Origin: Phycicoccus sp. CSK15P-2
Lineage (GTDB): Bacteria > Actinomycetota > Actinomycetes > Actinomycetales > Dermatophilaceae
Assembly: GCF_016888005.1 (NCBI RefSeq)
Contig: NZ_JAFDVE010000014.1
Location: 124,001-188,000, forward strand
Direction of reading: 5' to 3'
DNA length: 64,000 nucleotides
Made by a program: the position numbers and the translations under genes. This document shows positions 16,595 through 25,405 of this stretch, piece after piece. Numbering within the stretch: position 1 is the stretch's first letter; each line of letters starts with the position of its first letter. Under the pieces are notes generated by a model. That model was given only the letters and a program-made list of their open reading frames with translations, was not told the origin of the DNA and ran no database searches.

Positions 16595-18655
16595 GTGGAG
16601 ACCCCCGACTACACCCCGGCCGCCGCGGGGGTCGACGGCGACCTCGCGACGCGATGGGCCAGCGAGCGGGACGACGACGAGTGGATCGAGGTGGACCTCG
16701 GCGAGGTCGCGACCCTCGAGCGGCTCGACCTCACGTGGGAGGCCGCGTACGGCAGCGCCTACGACGTCCTCGTCTCCGACGACGGCGAATCCTGGACGAC
16801 CGCGGAGTCCGTGACGGGTGGCGACGGAGGCACCGACACGGTGGCCCTGGACGCCACCGGTCGGTACCTGCGCGTCCGAGGCGTCACCCGCGGCACCGGC
16901 TACGGGTACTCGCTCTGGGAGCTCGAGGTGTTCGGCACCGCGGGCACCGGCGGTCCCGGCGACCCGCCGCCCGGCGGGGAGGTCGAGACCGGTGGCGACC
17001 TCGGGCCCAACGTCCACGTGTACGACGCGTCGACTCCGGTGCAGACGATCCAGTCCGAGCTCGACGCCGCGTTCCAGCAGCAGGAGCGCGACCAGTTCGG
17101 GGAAGGGCGCCACCAGTTCCTCTTCAAGCCGGGGACCTACCCGGTGCACGCGCACGTCGGGTTCTACACCTCGGTGAGCGGCGCGGGGCGCGATCCCGAC
17201 GACGTGGACGTCACCGGCGGCGTCTGGGCCGACGCCCAGTGGTTCGACGGCAACGCGACGCAGAACTTCTGGCGCTCGGTCGAGAACCTCAAGGTCACGC
17301 CGAGCACCGGCGACGACCGATGGGCGGTCTCGCAGGCCGCGCCGATGCGCCGGGTGCACGTGGACGGTGCGCTGTCGCTGCACTCCTCCGCCTACGGCTG
17401 GGCGTCCGGCGGCTACATCGCCGACTCGCGCGTCGAGGGCCAGGTCAACGGCTACACCCAGCAGCAGTGGTACACCCGCGACTCCACGCTCGCGGGCGGC
17501 TGGGACGGGGTGCTGTGGAACATGGTCTACTCCGGGGTCGAGCACGCCCCGGCGAGCACCTTCCCGGACCCCGCCGTGACGACGCTCGCGACGACCGGCG
17601 TCATCCGCGAGAAGCCGTACCTGTACTGGGACGAGGAGGCCGACGACTGGGCCGTCTTCGTGCCCGAGCTGCGTGACGGCACTCGCGGCACGACCTGGGC
17701 GACCGGCTCGACCCCGGGCACGTCGGTCCCGCTCGACCGCTTCTACGTCGCTCGTCCGGACGCCGAGGAGTGGAAGATCAACGCCGCGCTCGACCAGGGG
17801 CTGAACGTCCTGTTCACCCCGGGCGTCTACCGCCTCCAGGACACGGTCCGGGTCACCAGGCCGGACACCGTCGTCCTGGGTCTCGGGTACGCGACGATCG
17901 TCCCGGAGGCCGGGCAGACGGCCATGACCGTCGCCGACGTCGACGGCGTGACCGTCGCGGCGCTGCTCTTCGACGCCGGGGAGACCGAGTCACCCGCCAT
18001 GCTCGAGGTCGGCCCGGACGGTGCCTCGGCGGACCACGCCGACGACCCGATCGCCCTGCACGACGTGTTCGTCCGGGTCGGTGGCGCCGTCGCCGGCAAG
18101 GTGATCGACGGGGTCGTCGTCAACGCCGACGACACGATCGTCGACCACGTCTGGTCCTGGCGCGGTGACCACGGCACCGGCATCGGGTGGGACGTCAACA
18201 CCGCCGACCGCGGGTTCGTCGTGAACGGTGACGACGTCAGCGCGTACGGGCTGTTCGTCGAGCACTACCAGAAGTACAACACCCTGTGGACGGGCGAACG
18301 CGGACGAACGGTTTTCTACCAGAACGAGCTCCCGTACGACCCTCCGAGCGAGGCGGCGTGGACCCATGACGGCGTCCGCGGGTACGCCGCCTACAAGGTG
18401 GCCGACGGCGTGCGCGAGCACGAGGCCTGGGGCCTGGGGTCCTACTGCGTCTTCACGACCGACGACACGATCACCGTCGACAACGGGTTCGAGGTCCCGG
18501 ACACCCCCGGCGTGCGGATGCACTCGCTGCTCACCGTGTCGCTCGGCGGCAAGGGGACCTACGCGCACGTGATCAACGGCGTCGGACCCGAGGCGTCCGG
18601 CACCGAGACGGTGCCGGCGAAGGTCACCGAGTACAGCGACCACCGCTGGTCCTGA
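16595..18655 (+). CDS. Secreted discoidin-domain protein with beta-helix (pectate-lyase-like) region, 5' end corrupted
   Basis: 686 aa counting from GTG 16595, but the frame is open back through 16541, where it reads AAAEPALLSRGAPVSASS. This is the end of a signal peptide plus the first strand of a discoidin module matching those in the two upstream genes. The true start and most of the signal peptide are therefore lost in the homopolymer block. Residues 1-125 are the discoidin module; the remainder has parallel-beta-helix style repeats (FKPGTYPVHAHVGFYTSVSGAG, LFTPGVYRLQDTVRVTRPDTVVLGLG) like pectate lyases and GH55 glucanases. Likely an extracellular polysaccharide-degrading enzyme; its family is not identified. 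Confidence 0.8.
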   Translation: METPDYTPAAAGVDGDLATRWASERDDDEWIEVDLGEVATLERLDLTWEAAYGSAYDVLVSDDGESWTTAESVTGGDGGTDTVALDATGRYLRVRGVTRGTGYGYSLWELEVFGTAGTGGPGDPPPGGEVETGGDLGPNVHVYDASTPVQTIQSELDAAFQQQERDQFGEGRHQFLFKPGTYPVHAHVGFYTSVSGAGRDPDDVDVTGGVWADAQWFDGNATQNFWRSVENLKVTPSTGDDRWAVSQAAPMRRVHVDGALSLHSSAYGWASGGYIADSRVEGQVNGYTQQQWYTRDSTLAGGWDGVLWNMVYSGVEHAPASTFPDPAVTTLATTGVIREKPYLYWDEEADDWAVFVPELRDGTRGTTWATGSTPGTSVPLDRFYVARPDAEEWKINAALDQGLNVLFTPGVYRLQDTVRVTRPDTVVLGLGYATIVPEAGQTAMTVADVDGVTVAALLFDAGETESPAMLEVGPDGASADHADDPIALHDVFVRVGGAVAGKVIDGVVVNADDTIVDHVWSWRGDHGTGIGWDVNTADRGFVVNGDDVSAYGLFVEHYQKYNTLWTGERGRTVFYQNELPYDPPSEAAWTHDGVRGYAAYKVADGVREHEAWGLGSYCVFTTDDTITVDNGFEVPDTPGVRMHSLLTVSLGGKGTYAHVINGVGPEASGTETVPAKVTEYSDHRWS

Positions 18656-18684
18656 CCCAGTCGGGACACCCGCGCACGGGTGGA

Positions 18685-18716
18685 GGTCCTCGGGGCGGGA
18701 GCCGGCCCCGAGGACC
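18685..18716 (+). terminator. Terminator hairpin closing the secreted-enzyme cluster
   Basis: 12-bp perfect stem (18685-18696 with 18705-18716), 8-nt loop, 30 nt after the stop of the beta-helix gene. The remaining gap up to 18864 holds no visible gene and presumably contains the promoter of the next one. Confidence 0.75.
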
Positions 18717-18864
18717 GGCCTGCGTGTGGTGGCGGCCGGGACGGTGTCGTGCGGGTAGTGCCTGCTGTACCCCGAAGACTCCAGTGGGCGGGATGGGGCC
18801 CGGGCGGCCGAGCGAGCACCGTGGAGGTGTCACAGACCACCGACCTGGATCAGGAGTCCGGACC

Positions 18865-20091
18865 ATGACACGCTCCCGTGCCGCCGCCGTCGCCACGACG
18901 CTCGCGGCCTCCCTCGTCGCCCCGCTGCTCGGCGTCGCGACGCCCGCCCTCGACACCGCAGCCGCACGCACGCCGGGTTCGCATCCCGGCGTCACCGGCC
19001 GTGACCACCGCGGGCCGTCGGACCGCTCGCACACCGCCGACGAGGTCCAGCAGGCGCTCGACCGGCTCGTCTCCGAGGACGGGTTCCCCGGCGCGGCCGC
19101 TGCCGTGCGGGACGCCGACGGGAAGGTCCGGACCTACACCGCGGGGGTGTCCGACCTCGAGACCCGCGCCCCGATGACGGCGGACGGCCGGGTGCGGATC
19201 GCGAGCAACACGAAGATGTTCACGGCGACGGTCGTCCTCCAGCTCGTCGGGGAGGGGAAGGTCGACCTCGACGAGCCCGTCGAGACCTACCTCCCGGGCA
19301 TCGTCCGGGGCAACGGCAACGACGGCCGCGAGATCACCGTGCGCAACCTGCTCCGGCAGACGAGCGGCCTGCCCGACTACGACACGATCGTCTCGGACAA
19401 CGGCGGCTCCCTGGCCGACATCGCGCACACGTACTTCGAGCCGCGGGAGCTCGTCGACGCAGCCCTCGCGGAGGACAGCCACTTCGCCCCCGGCAGCCAG
19501 TGGGAGTACAGCAACACCAACTACATCCTGCTCGGCCTCCTGGCCCAGCGGGTCACGGGCCGGCCGATCGGCGAACAGGTCACCCAGCGGATCATCGAGC
19601 CGCTGGGGATGGAGGACACCTACTGGCCCGAGGTCGGCGAGCAGGACATCCGGGGCGCTCATCCGCACGGCTACTACGCCGACGGTCCGGGTGAGCCCTG
19701 GCAGGACCTCACGCGGATGGACCCCTCTCTCGGGTGGGCCGCCGGGCAGCTCGTGGCCACCCAGCAGGACCTCGGGCGCTTCATGGAGGCGCTGCTCGGC
19801 GGCGAGCTCCTGGAACCCGCCCAGCTGGAGGAGATGCGCGACACGGTCCCCGCTCCGGAGTTCGACCCCGGCGACGACGCGTGGGAGTACGGCCTCGGCC
19901 TGGCGCGCACGCGGCTGGAGTGCGGTGTCGACGCCTGGGGGCACGGCGGAGACATCCAGGGCTTCGAGACCCGCAACCTCGTCACGGAGGACGGGCGCTG
20001 GGCGGTCGTCGTCGTCAATGCCCTGCCGACGAGCCTCGAGATGGTCGAGCACGTGTCCGAGAGCGTCGAGACGGCCATCTGCTCCAGCTGA
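18865..20091 (+). CDS. Secreted serine hydrolase, beta-lactamase/D-Ala-D-Ala carboxypeptidase (class C) family
   Basis: 408 aa from ATG 18865. A signal peptide (hydrophobic 8-30, ending ...DTAAA) is followed by a class-C beta-lactamase fold: S114-N-T-K117 (SxxK nucleophile), Y215-S-N (YxN) and HGGDIQG as the KTG equivalent. Family members include D,D-carboxypeptidases, esterases and D-aminopeptidases outside the membrane. It is monocistronic, bounded by a terminator upstream and a convergent regulator downstream. Substrate unknown. Confidence 0.9.
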   Translation: MTRSRAAAVATTLAASLVAPLLGVATPALDTAAARTPGSHPGVTGRDHRGPSDRSHTADEVQQALDRLVSEDGFPGAAAAVRDADGKVRTYTAGVSDLETRAPMTADGRVRIASNTKMFTATVVLQLVGEGKVDLDEPVETYLPGIVRGNGNDGREITVRNLLRQTSGLPDYDTIVSDNGGSLADIAHTYFEPRELVDAALAEDSHFAPGSQWEYSNTNYILLGLLAQRVTGRPIGEQVTQRIIEPLGMEDTYWPEVGEQDIRGAHPHGYYADGPGEPWQDLTRMDPSLGWAAGQLVATQQDLGRFMEALLGGELLEPAQLEEMRDTVPAPEFDPGDDAWEYGLGLARTRLECGVDAWGHGGDIQGFETRNLVTEDGRWAVVVVNALPTSLEMVEHVSESVETAICSS

Positions 20092-20164
20092 GCACCGGCC
20101 ACCCGTCGGGGGCTCGTCGTCGTGGGTCCCACGGCGGCGGGCCCATCGGTGTCCCGGCGTGGGG

Positions 20165-20821
20165 TCAGGCGGGAGGACGGCCCTCGAGGTGCCTGAGTAC
20201 CGCGGCCACCCGACGGTCGAGCTGCTCGCCGGGCGGCAGGTCCAGCTTGGCGAAGATGCTGCGGATGTGCTTGTGCACCGCGCCCTCGGTGACGACGAGG
20301 CGGCCGGCGATCGCGGCGTTGCCCAGGCCCTCCGCCATGAGGCCGAGGACGTCCCGCTCGCGGGGGCTCAGGCGGTCGAGCGCCGAGGCGGGGTGCTGCC
20401 GGGTCAGCAGCTGCTCGACGACCAGCGGGTCGATGGCAGTGCCCCCGTCGGCCACCCGCTGGAGTGCCTCGAGGAAGGCCTCGACCCGGCCCACCCGTTC
20501 CTTGAGGAGGTAGCCCAGCCCCGCCGCGCCCCCAGCCATGAGCTCGGCGGCGAAGGCCGGCTCGACATGGGCGGACAGGACGAGGACGCGTAGGTCCGGG
20601 TGCCGGCGGCGGGCCTCGACGGCGGCCGCGATCCCCTCGGCGGTGTGCGTCGGGGGCATCCGGACGTCGACGACGGCGACGTCCGGGAGATGGGTGTCGA
20701 CGTCCTCGAGCAGCCCCGTGGCGTCGGTCGAGGTCGCGACGACGTCGATCCCCTCGGACCCGAGCAGCAGGGCGAGCCCCTCCCGGAGCAGGGCGTCGTC
20801 CTCGGCGATCACGACCCGCAC
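20165..20821 (-). CDS. LuxR/NarL-family response regulator
   Basis: 218 aa from GTG 20821, overlapping the 3' end of the kinase gene by 13 nt. The receiver domain (VVIAEDDALLREGL, phospho-acceptor in VAVVDVRMPP, KERV) is followed by a LuxR DNA-binding domain (LSPRERDVLGLMAEGLGN). Its C-terminus (FAKLDLPPGEQLDRRVAAVLRHL) closely parallels that of the regulator at 6924-7625, so the two systems are paralogous. Last gene of an ACT-protein/kinase/regulator operon. Confidence 0.92.
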   Translation of the reverse strand: MRVVIAEDDALLREGLALLLGSEGIDVVATSTDATGLLEDVDTHLPDVAVVDVRMPPTHTAEGIAAAVEARRRHPDLRVLVLSAHVEPAFAAELMAGGAAGLGYLLKERVGRVEAFLEALQRVADGGTAIDPLVVEQLLTRQHPASALDRLSPRERDVLGLMAEGLGNAAIAGRLVVTEGAVHKHIRSIFAKLDLPPGEQLDRRVAAVLRHLEGRPPA

Positions 20822-22041
20822 GGCAGCTCCACCCGCAGCACCGTCGGGCCACCGGGCGGGCTCGACAGGAAGAGCCGGCCGTCGTGCGCCTCGACCCGGC
20901 GACGGATGCCCTCGAGGCCCGACCCGGTGGTGTCCCGCGCACCGCCGAGGCCGTCGTCGGCGACCTCGACGACGAGGGCGTGACCGTGTCTCGCCGCGGT
21001 GACCCGAGCCCGCGTGGCCCCGCTGTGCCTGCTGACGTTCGTCAGCGCCTCCGACACGGCGAAGTACGCCGTCGCCTCGACGGCCCGGGCGCACCGCTCC
21101 GGCAGGTCGAGCTCGAGGGAGCACGGGACGGCACACCCGGCCGCGAGCCCGTCGAGCGCCCCGGCCAGGCCCTCGGTGTCCAGGATCGGAGGCAGGATGC
21201 CGCGGACGACCGAGCGCAGCTCGGCGAGCGCGGCCTCCGCCGCACTCTGCGCACGCTCCAGGGAACCGGCCGCGGTCGTGGGGTCGCGCAGGACGGCCCT
21301 CCTCGCCGAGCCGAGGAGGACCGAGACGGCGACGAGCCGGTTCTGGGTGCCGTCGTGCAGGGACCGCTCGATGCGGCGGAGCTCGGCGGCGTGCGCGTCG
21401 AGGGCCGCGGCCCGGGTCGCCCGGAGCTCGGCCACACGCAGTGCCAGCTCGCTCCCTGCCGGCCGGAGCAGGTGGCGGGCGGGCCACTCCTGGAGGCGCG
21501 CGAGCCCGGGCAGGACGAGCACGGAGAGGACGGCCCAGACCGGGCCGAGGGCGGCGACGACGAGAGCGTCGGCGAGGTCGCGTACGGGCCACACGAGCGG
21601 GCCCGGGCCGCCGGTCTCGGCATCCACCCACCGGAACCAGAGAGGGAACGTGAGCGACTGGAGCGCGTAGAGCGGCAGCACGAGACCGACGAGCCCACTG
21701 AGCCATCCGAGGGTGGCGTGGGCGGCGAGCCAACCGAGCTCGCGGCGGGTGGTGGGGTCCGCGAAGGTCGCCCGCGCGGTGGACGGGACCGGAGCATCGG
21801 CCGGCCCCAGACCGAGCCGGCGACGCTCGCGGTCGGCGACGCCCCGGAGGACCTGCGCGGTGGGGGCCACGGCCGGGAGGCCGACGCCGACGAGCGACAG
21901 GCCGGCCACGACGACGACGCCGATCAGGGTGCCGATCGCGACGACGGCGGACCCCAGACCGGCGACGAGCCGTTCGAGCGCGTCGGCGGTACGCCGCAGG
22001 CGCTGGGCCATCGCCGGGCGGCGGGGGCGAGGCACCGTCAC
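20809..22041 (-). CDS. Sensor histidine kinase, NarL/DesK-type
   Basis: 410 aa from GTG 22041, which overlaps the stop of the upstream ACT-domain gene (GTGA). N-terminal membrane segments at about 26-60 and 105-190 are followed by the phosphorylation motif RRIERSLHDGTQNRLVAVS and a HATPase domain (EALTNVSRHSGATRA, VADDGLGGA, GSGLEGIRRRVE). It should phosphorylate the regulator encoded directly downstream. The ATG 30 nt further in (MAQRLRR) is an alternative start. The signal is unknown; the coupled ACT protein hints at a small-molecule input. Confidence 0.9.
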   Translation of the reverse strand: MTVPRPRRPAMAQRLRRTADALERLVAGLGSAVVAIGTLIGVVVVAGLSLVGVGLPAVAPTAQVLRGVADRERRRLGLGPADAPVPSTARATFADPTTRRELGWLAAHATLGWLSGLVGLVLPLYALQSLTFPLWFRWVDAETGGPGPLVWPVRDLADALVVAALGPVWAVLSVLVLPGLARLQEWPARHLLRPAGSELALRVAELRATRAAALDAHAAELRRIERSLHDGTQNRLVAVSVLLGSARRAVLRDPTTAAGSLERAQSAAEAALAELRSVVRGILPPILDTEGLAGALDGLAAGCAVPCSLELDLPERCARAVEATAYFAVSEALTNVSRHSGATRARVTAARHGHALVVEVADDGLGGARDTTGSGLEGIRRRVEAHDGRLFLSSPPGGPTVLRVELPCGS

Positions 22042-22313
22042 GACCCGTCGTGCGCTGCCTCGGCGACGACGTCGACGACGCCGACCAGCCGGCGCAGCTT
22101 GGCGGCGACCCGCCGCTGCTGCCAGGCGTCCGCGGTCAGCCCCACGACGGCCTCGACCCTGCCGTCCGGGGCGGCGTCGTAGGTCAGGTGGTCCACCGGG
22201 TGCGGGCCGAGCGTGGCGGCGAGGCGGGTGAGCATCCCGTCCGAGGTGGCGCAGCGGACCCGGAGCGTGATGAGGCCCGCACGCGCTCCCTGAGCGGCCG
22301 CGGGCGTCGTCAC
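22038..22313 (-). CDS. Small ACT-domain-like protein
   Basis: 91 aa from GTG 22313. After a short leader the chain LITLRVRCATSDGMLTRLAATLG, followed by a DHLTYD strand and a C-terminal WQQRRVAAKLRRLVGVVDV segment, has the beta-alpha-beta pattern and length of ACT domains such as acetolactate synthase small subunits. No enzyme domain is attached. Its stop overlaps the kinase start, implying a translationally coupled three-gene operon. A ligand-binding regulator of the kinase is possible but unproven. Confidence 0.7.
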   Translation of the reverse strand: MTTPAAAQGARAGLITLRVRCATSDGMLTRLAATLGPHPVDHLTYDAAPDGRVEAVVGLTADAWQQRRVAAKLRRLVGVVDVVAEAAHDGS

Positions 22314-22431
22314 GGGTCGACCGTAGGACCGCGCGCCCGCATGGTCATTGTGCAACCGGACAGTCGGACGGTCTCCACTTCGTGGAGGCGGACGAACGCG
22401 GGGTGTCGGGTCGCCCCTACGGTGACACGCC

Positions 22432-23820
22432 ATGAGCGATCTCGACGCCGTCCGTGACTGGCTGGACCAGCAGGTCCCCGAGCTGATGCGGGCCCATCGC
22501 GTGCCGGGCGCGTCCTGGGCGGTCCTCCGGGCGGACGAGGTCGTCGAGGGCGCGGCCGGCGTGCTCAACCTGGCGACCGGCGTCGAGGCCACGACCGACT
22601 CGGTCTTCCAGATCGGCTCGGCGACCAAGCTGTGGACGGCCTCGCTCGTCCTGCAGCTCGCCGACGAGGGGCTGCTCGACCTCGACGCCCCGGTGCGCGA
22701 GGTGCTCCCCGAGTTCGCCGTGGGCGACCGCGAGGCCACCGAGCGGATCACCCCCCGGCAGCTGCTCGAGCACACCGCCGGTTTCGAGGGCGACATCTTC
22801 ACCGACACCGGCGTCGGCGACGACGCCCTGGAGAAGTACGTCGCCGAGCTCCACGACGTCCCCCAGCTCTTCCCGCCCGGTGAGCGGTTCTCCTACAACA
22901 ACGCCGGCTACTGCGTCCTCGGGCGGGTCGTCGAGGTCCTGCGCGGCACGACGTACGACGCCGCCCTGCACGAGCGTCTCGCCGCACCGCTCGGCCTGAC
23001 CCACGTGGCCACCTCCGCCCTCGAGGCGATCCTGCACCGCGCCGCCGTCGGGCACGTCGAGGCCGAGCCCGGCGGCAGCCTGCAGCGGGCCCCGGTCTGG
23101 GCGATGCCCCGCTCGAACGCCCCGGCCGGAGCGATGCTGTCGATGACGGCACGCGACCTCGTGGCGTTCGCCCGGATGCACCTCGACGACGGGCATGCCC
23201 CCGACGGCACGCGAGTGCTCGCGGCGGGCACGCCGGAACGCATGTGGGCCCATGCCGTCGACCTGCCCGCTCTCGGTCTCATGGGGACGTCGTGGGGCCT
23301 CGGCTTCGAACGGTTCGACACCCCCACCGGGCTCCTGGTCGGGCACGACGGGACGACGATCGGGCAGCACGCGTTCCTGCGGATGGTGCCAGGGGCCGGC
23401 GTCGCGGTCGCGCTGCTGACCAACGGCGGGGACGTCGTCTCCTTCTACCGCGAGGTCGTCGGTCACGTGCTGGGGATGCTGACGGACGTCCGTCTGCCCG
23501 ACCTCCCCGCCCCGCCGCAGGACCCCGAGACCGTCGACGCCTCGCGCTACCTCGGCACGTACTCGGCCAGCGTGTTCGACCTGACGGTCAGCCAGGACGA
23601 CGACGGGCGGATCTGGCTCGACCTCGTCCCCAAGGGCGACTACGTCGAGCTGGGCGGGCAGGCCGAGCGCACCGAGCTCGTCCACTACGGCGACGACATG
23701 CTCATCCCGGTCGACGCGGACCGGGGCATGTACATGCCGCACGCCTTCGTCGGAGACGACGGTGCCGGTCACGCCCTCTACCTCCACCTCGGACGCGCCG
23801 TCCGCCGGGCCGGCGTCTGA
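22432..23820 (+). CDS. Beta-lactamase-fold serine hydrolase, cytoplasmic (D-aminopeptidase-like)
   Basis: 462 aa, no signal peptide. Class-C motifs: S63-A-T-K66, Y155-N-N and a HDGTTIGQ segment as the third box, plus a C-terminal beta-barrel-like extension (YLGTYSASVFDLTV) as in DmpB/D-aminopeptidase-type members. It opens the nine-gene 22.4-35.5 kb operon ahead of a peptide importer. About 45% of its catalytic region can be aligned by eye with the C-terminal half of the fusion protein at 29068-32370. A role in trimming imported peptides, possibly from D-residues, is inferred from fold and context. Confidence 0.88.
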   Translation: MSDLDAVRDWLDQQVPELMRAHRVPGASWAVLRADEVVEGAAGVLNLATGVEATTDSVFQIGSATKLWTASLVLQLADEGLLDLDAPVREVLPEFAVGDREATERITPRQLLEHTAGFEGDIFTDTGVGDDALEKYVAELHDVPQLFPPGERFSYNNAGYCVLGRVVEVLRGTTYDAALHERLAAPLGLTHVATSALEAILHRAAVGHVEAEPGGSLQRAPVWAMPRSNAPAGAMLSMTARDLVAFARMHLDDGHAPDGTRVLAAGTPERMWAHAVDLPALGLMGTSWGLGFERFDTPTGLLVGHDGTTIGQHAFLRMVPGAGVAVALLTNGGDVVSFYREVVGHVLGMLTDVRLPDLPAPPQDPETVDASRYLGTYSASVFDLTVSQDDDGRIWLDLVPKGDYVELGGQAERTELVHYGDDMLIPVDADRGMYMPHAFVGDDGAGHALYLHLGRAVRRAGV

Positions 23821-23842
23821 CCACCGACGACAGGACTCCCCG

Positions 23843-25399
23843 ATGACGCTCCGCAGACCAGCCCTCGCCCTCTGCCTCTCCGCCACCCTCGTCGCCGGAT
23901 GCAGCGGCGGCGGCGGCGAACCGGGTGCCTCGCCCGATGCCGAGCCCACGTTCGTCGAGGACGGCACCTTCACGATGGCGCTCCAGGCCGACCCGGGGAA
24001 CCTCGACCCCCACTCCTCCGCGTCGAGCGCGTTGTTCACCGTCTCGCAGCTGGCCTACGACTCCCTCGTGAGCGTCGACGGCGAGTCCGGGGAGATCCTC
24101 CCGCAGCTGGCCGCGGAGTGGTCGGTCGACGGCACGACGGTCACCTTCACCCTCGTCGACGGCGTCACCTGCTCCGACGACAGTCCGTTCACCGCGCAGA
24201 CGGTGGCCGACAACATCGCGTACGTGGGCGACCCGGAGAACGAGAGCCCGTTCCTCGGGACGTTCCTGCCCCCCGGTGCCACCGCGACCGCGGACGAGGG
24301 GGCCGGCACGGTGACCCTCACCCTGGCCCAGCCCGCACCGTTCGTCCTCAACGGCCTCGCGAGCCTGCCGATGGTCTGCGACGCGGGTCTGGAGGACCGC
24401 GGCTCCCTGACCGGCGGCTCGGCCGGGACCGGCCCCTTCCGGCTCACCGAGGCGGTTCCCGGGGACCACTACACGTACACGAGACGCGACGGGTACTCCT
24501 GGGGCAAGGACGGTGCCTCGACCGACGCGCCGGGTACTCCGGCGACCGTGACGATGCGGATCATCGAGAACGAGAGCACCGCCGCGAACCTGCTCCTCTC
24601 CGGGGAGGTCAACGCCTCGGAGATCATGGGGCCCGACGCCGAGCGGCTCGAGCAGTCCGGCCTCTTCGCCGCCAAGACCCCCGCCCTCATCGGCGAGCAG
24701 TGGTACAACCAGGGCTCGGGACACCCGACGAGCGAGGCCGACGTGCGGATGGCGCTCACCCAGGCCCTCGACCTCGCCGAGCTCCAGTCCGTCCTCACCG
24801 CGGGCAAGGGCGCCCCGGCCACCACGCTCGCGGCCCTGCCGCCCACCGCCTGCCCCGGTGACTCGGTGAGTGGCTCCCTGCCGGCGCAGGACGTCGAGGC
24901 CGCCGAGGCCACCCTGTCCGGCCTGCCGGCCATGACCTTCCTCTACGACAGCTCGGCCGGCAGCGCGGTGGCCGCCGCGGCCGAGCTCGCCGTCCAGCAG
25001 TGGAAGGCCGCGGGCGCGGACGTCACCGCCAAGGGCCAGGACGCGACGGCGCTCCAGCAGGCGATCTTCGGGACGGGGGACTGGGACATCGCCTGGGTGC
25101 CGCTCAACGTCAACAGCCCCGACCAGCTCGTGCCGTTCCTCTCCGGCCCCGGCGCCGCCGAGGGCGGCACCAACTTCGCCGGCATCGAGAACGCCGACTA
25201 CGCGGCGGCGGCGGAGAAGGCGAGCGCCCTGTCCGGCGCGGAGAGCTGTGCGGCCTGGTTGGAGGGCGACTCCGCGGTGGTCGCCGCCGCAGACGTCGTG
25301 CCGTTCGCCAACAACGTCGTGCGGACCTACGGCAAGGGCGCGCGCTTCGAGATCCCGGGCGAGCTCGAACCCACGAGCATCCGCCTGGTGCAGGAGTAG
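23843..25399 (+). CDS. Peptide ABC transporter substrate-binding lipoprotein (SBP_bac_5)
   Basis: 518 aa from ATG 23843, preceded by AGGA. A lipoprotein signal peptide with lipobox LVAGC places the lipidated Cys at residue 20, followed by a Gly/Ser linker and the family-5 solute-binding fold (FTMALQADPGNLDPHSS, GTGPFRLTEAVPGDHYTYTRRDGYSWG). It should capture oligopeptides outside the membrane for the permeases encoded next. Rather short second lobe for the family, but no frame disruption. Confidence 0.93.
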   Translation: MTLRRPALALCLSATLVAGCSGGGGEPGASPDAEPTFVEDGTFTMALQADPGNLDPHSSASSALFTVSQLAYDSLVSVDGESGEILPQLAAEWSVDGTTVTFTLVDGVTCSDDSPFTAQTVADNIAYVGDPENESPFLGTFLPPGATATADEGAGTVTLTLAQPAPFVLNGLASLPMVCDAGLEDRGSLTGGSAGTGPFRLTEAVPGDHYTYTRRDGYSWGKDGASTDAPGTPATVTMRIIENESTAANLLLSGEVNASEIMGPDAERLEQSGLFAAKTPALIGEQWYNQGSGHPTSEADVRMALTQALDLAELQSVLTAGKGAPATTLAALPPTACPGDSVSGSLPAQDVEAAEATLSGLPAMTFLYDSSAGSAVAAAAELAVQQWKAAGADVTAKGQDATALQQAIFGTGDWDIAWVPLNVNSPDQLVPFLSGPGAAEGGTNFAGIENADYAAAAEKASALSGAESCAAWLEGDSAVVAAADVVPFANNVVRTYGKGARFEIPGELEPTSIRLVQE

Positions 25400-25405
25400 C
25401 ACGAC

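Noticed and set aside
18865-23820. True antibiotic-resistance beta-lactamases
   Set aside because: Both proteins belong to the broad class-C hydrolase family; one lacks a signal peptide and context points to peptide processing, so resistance is not supported.
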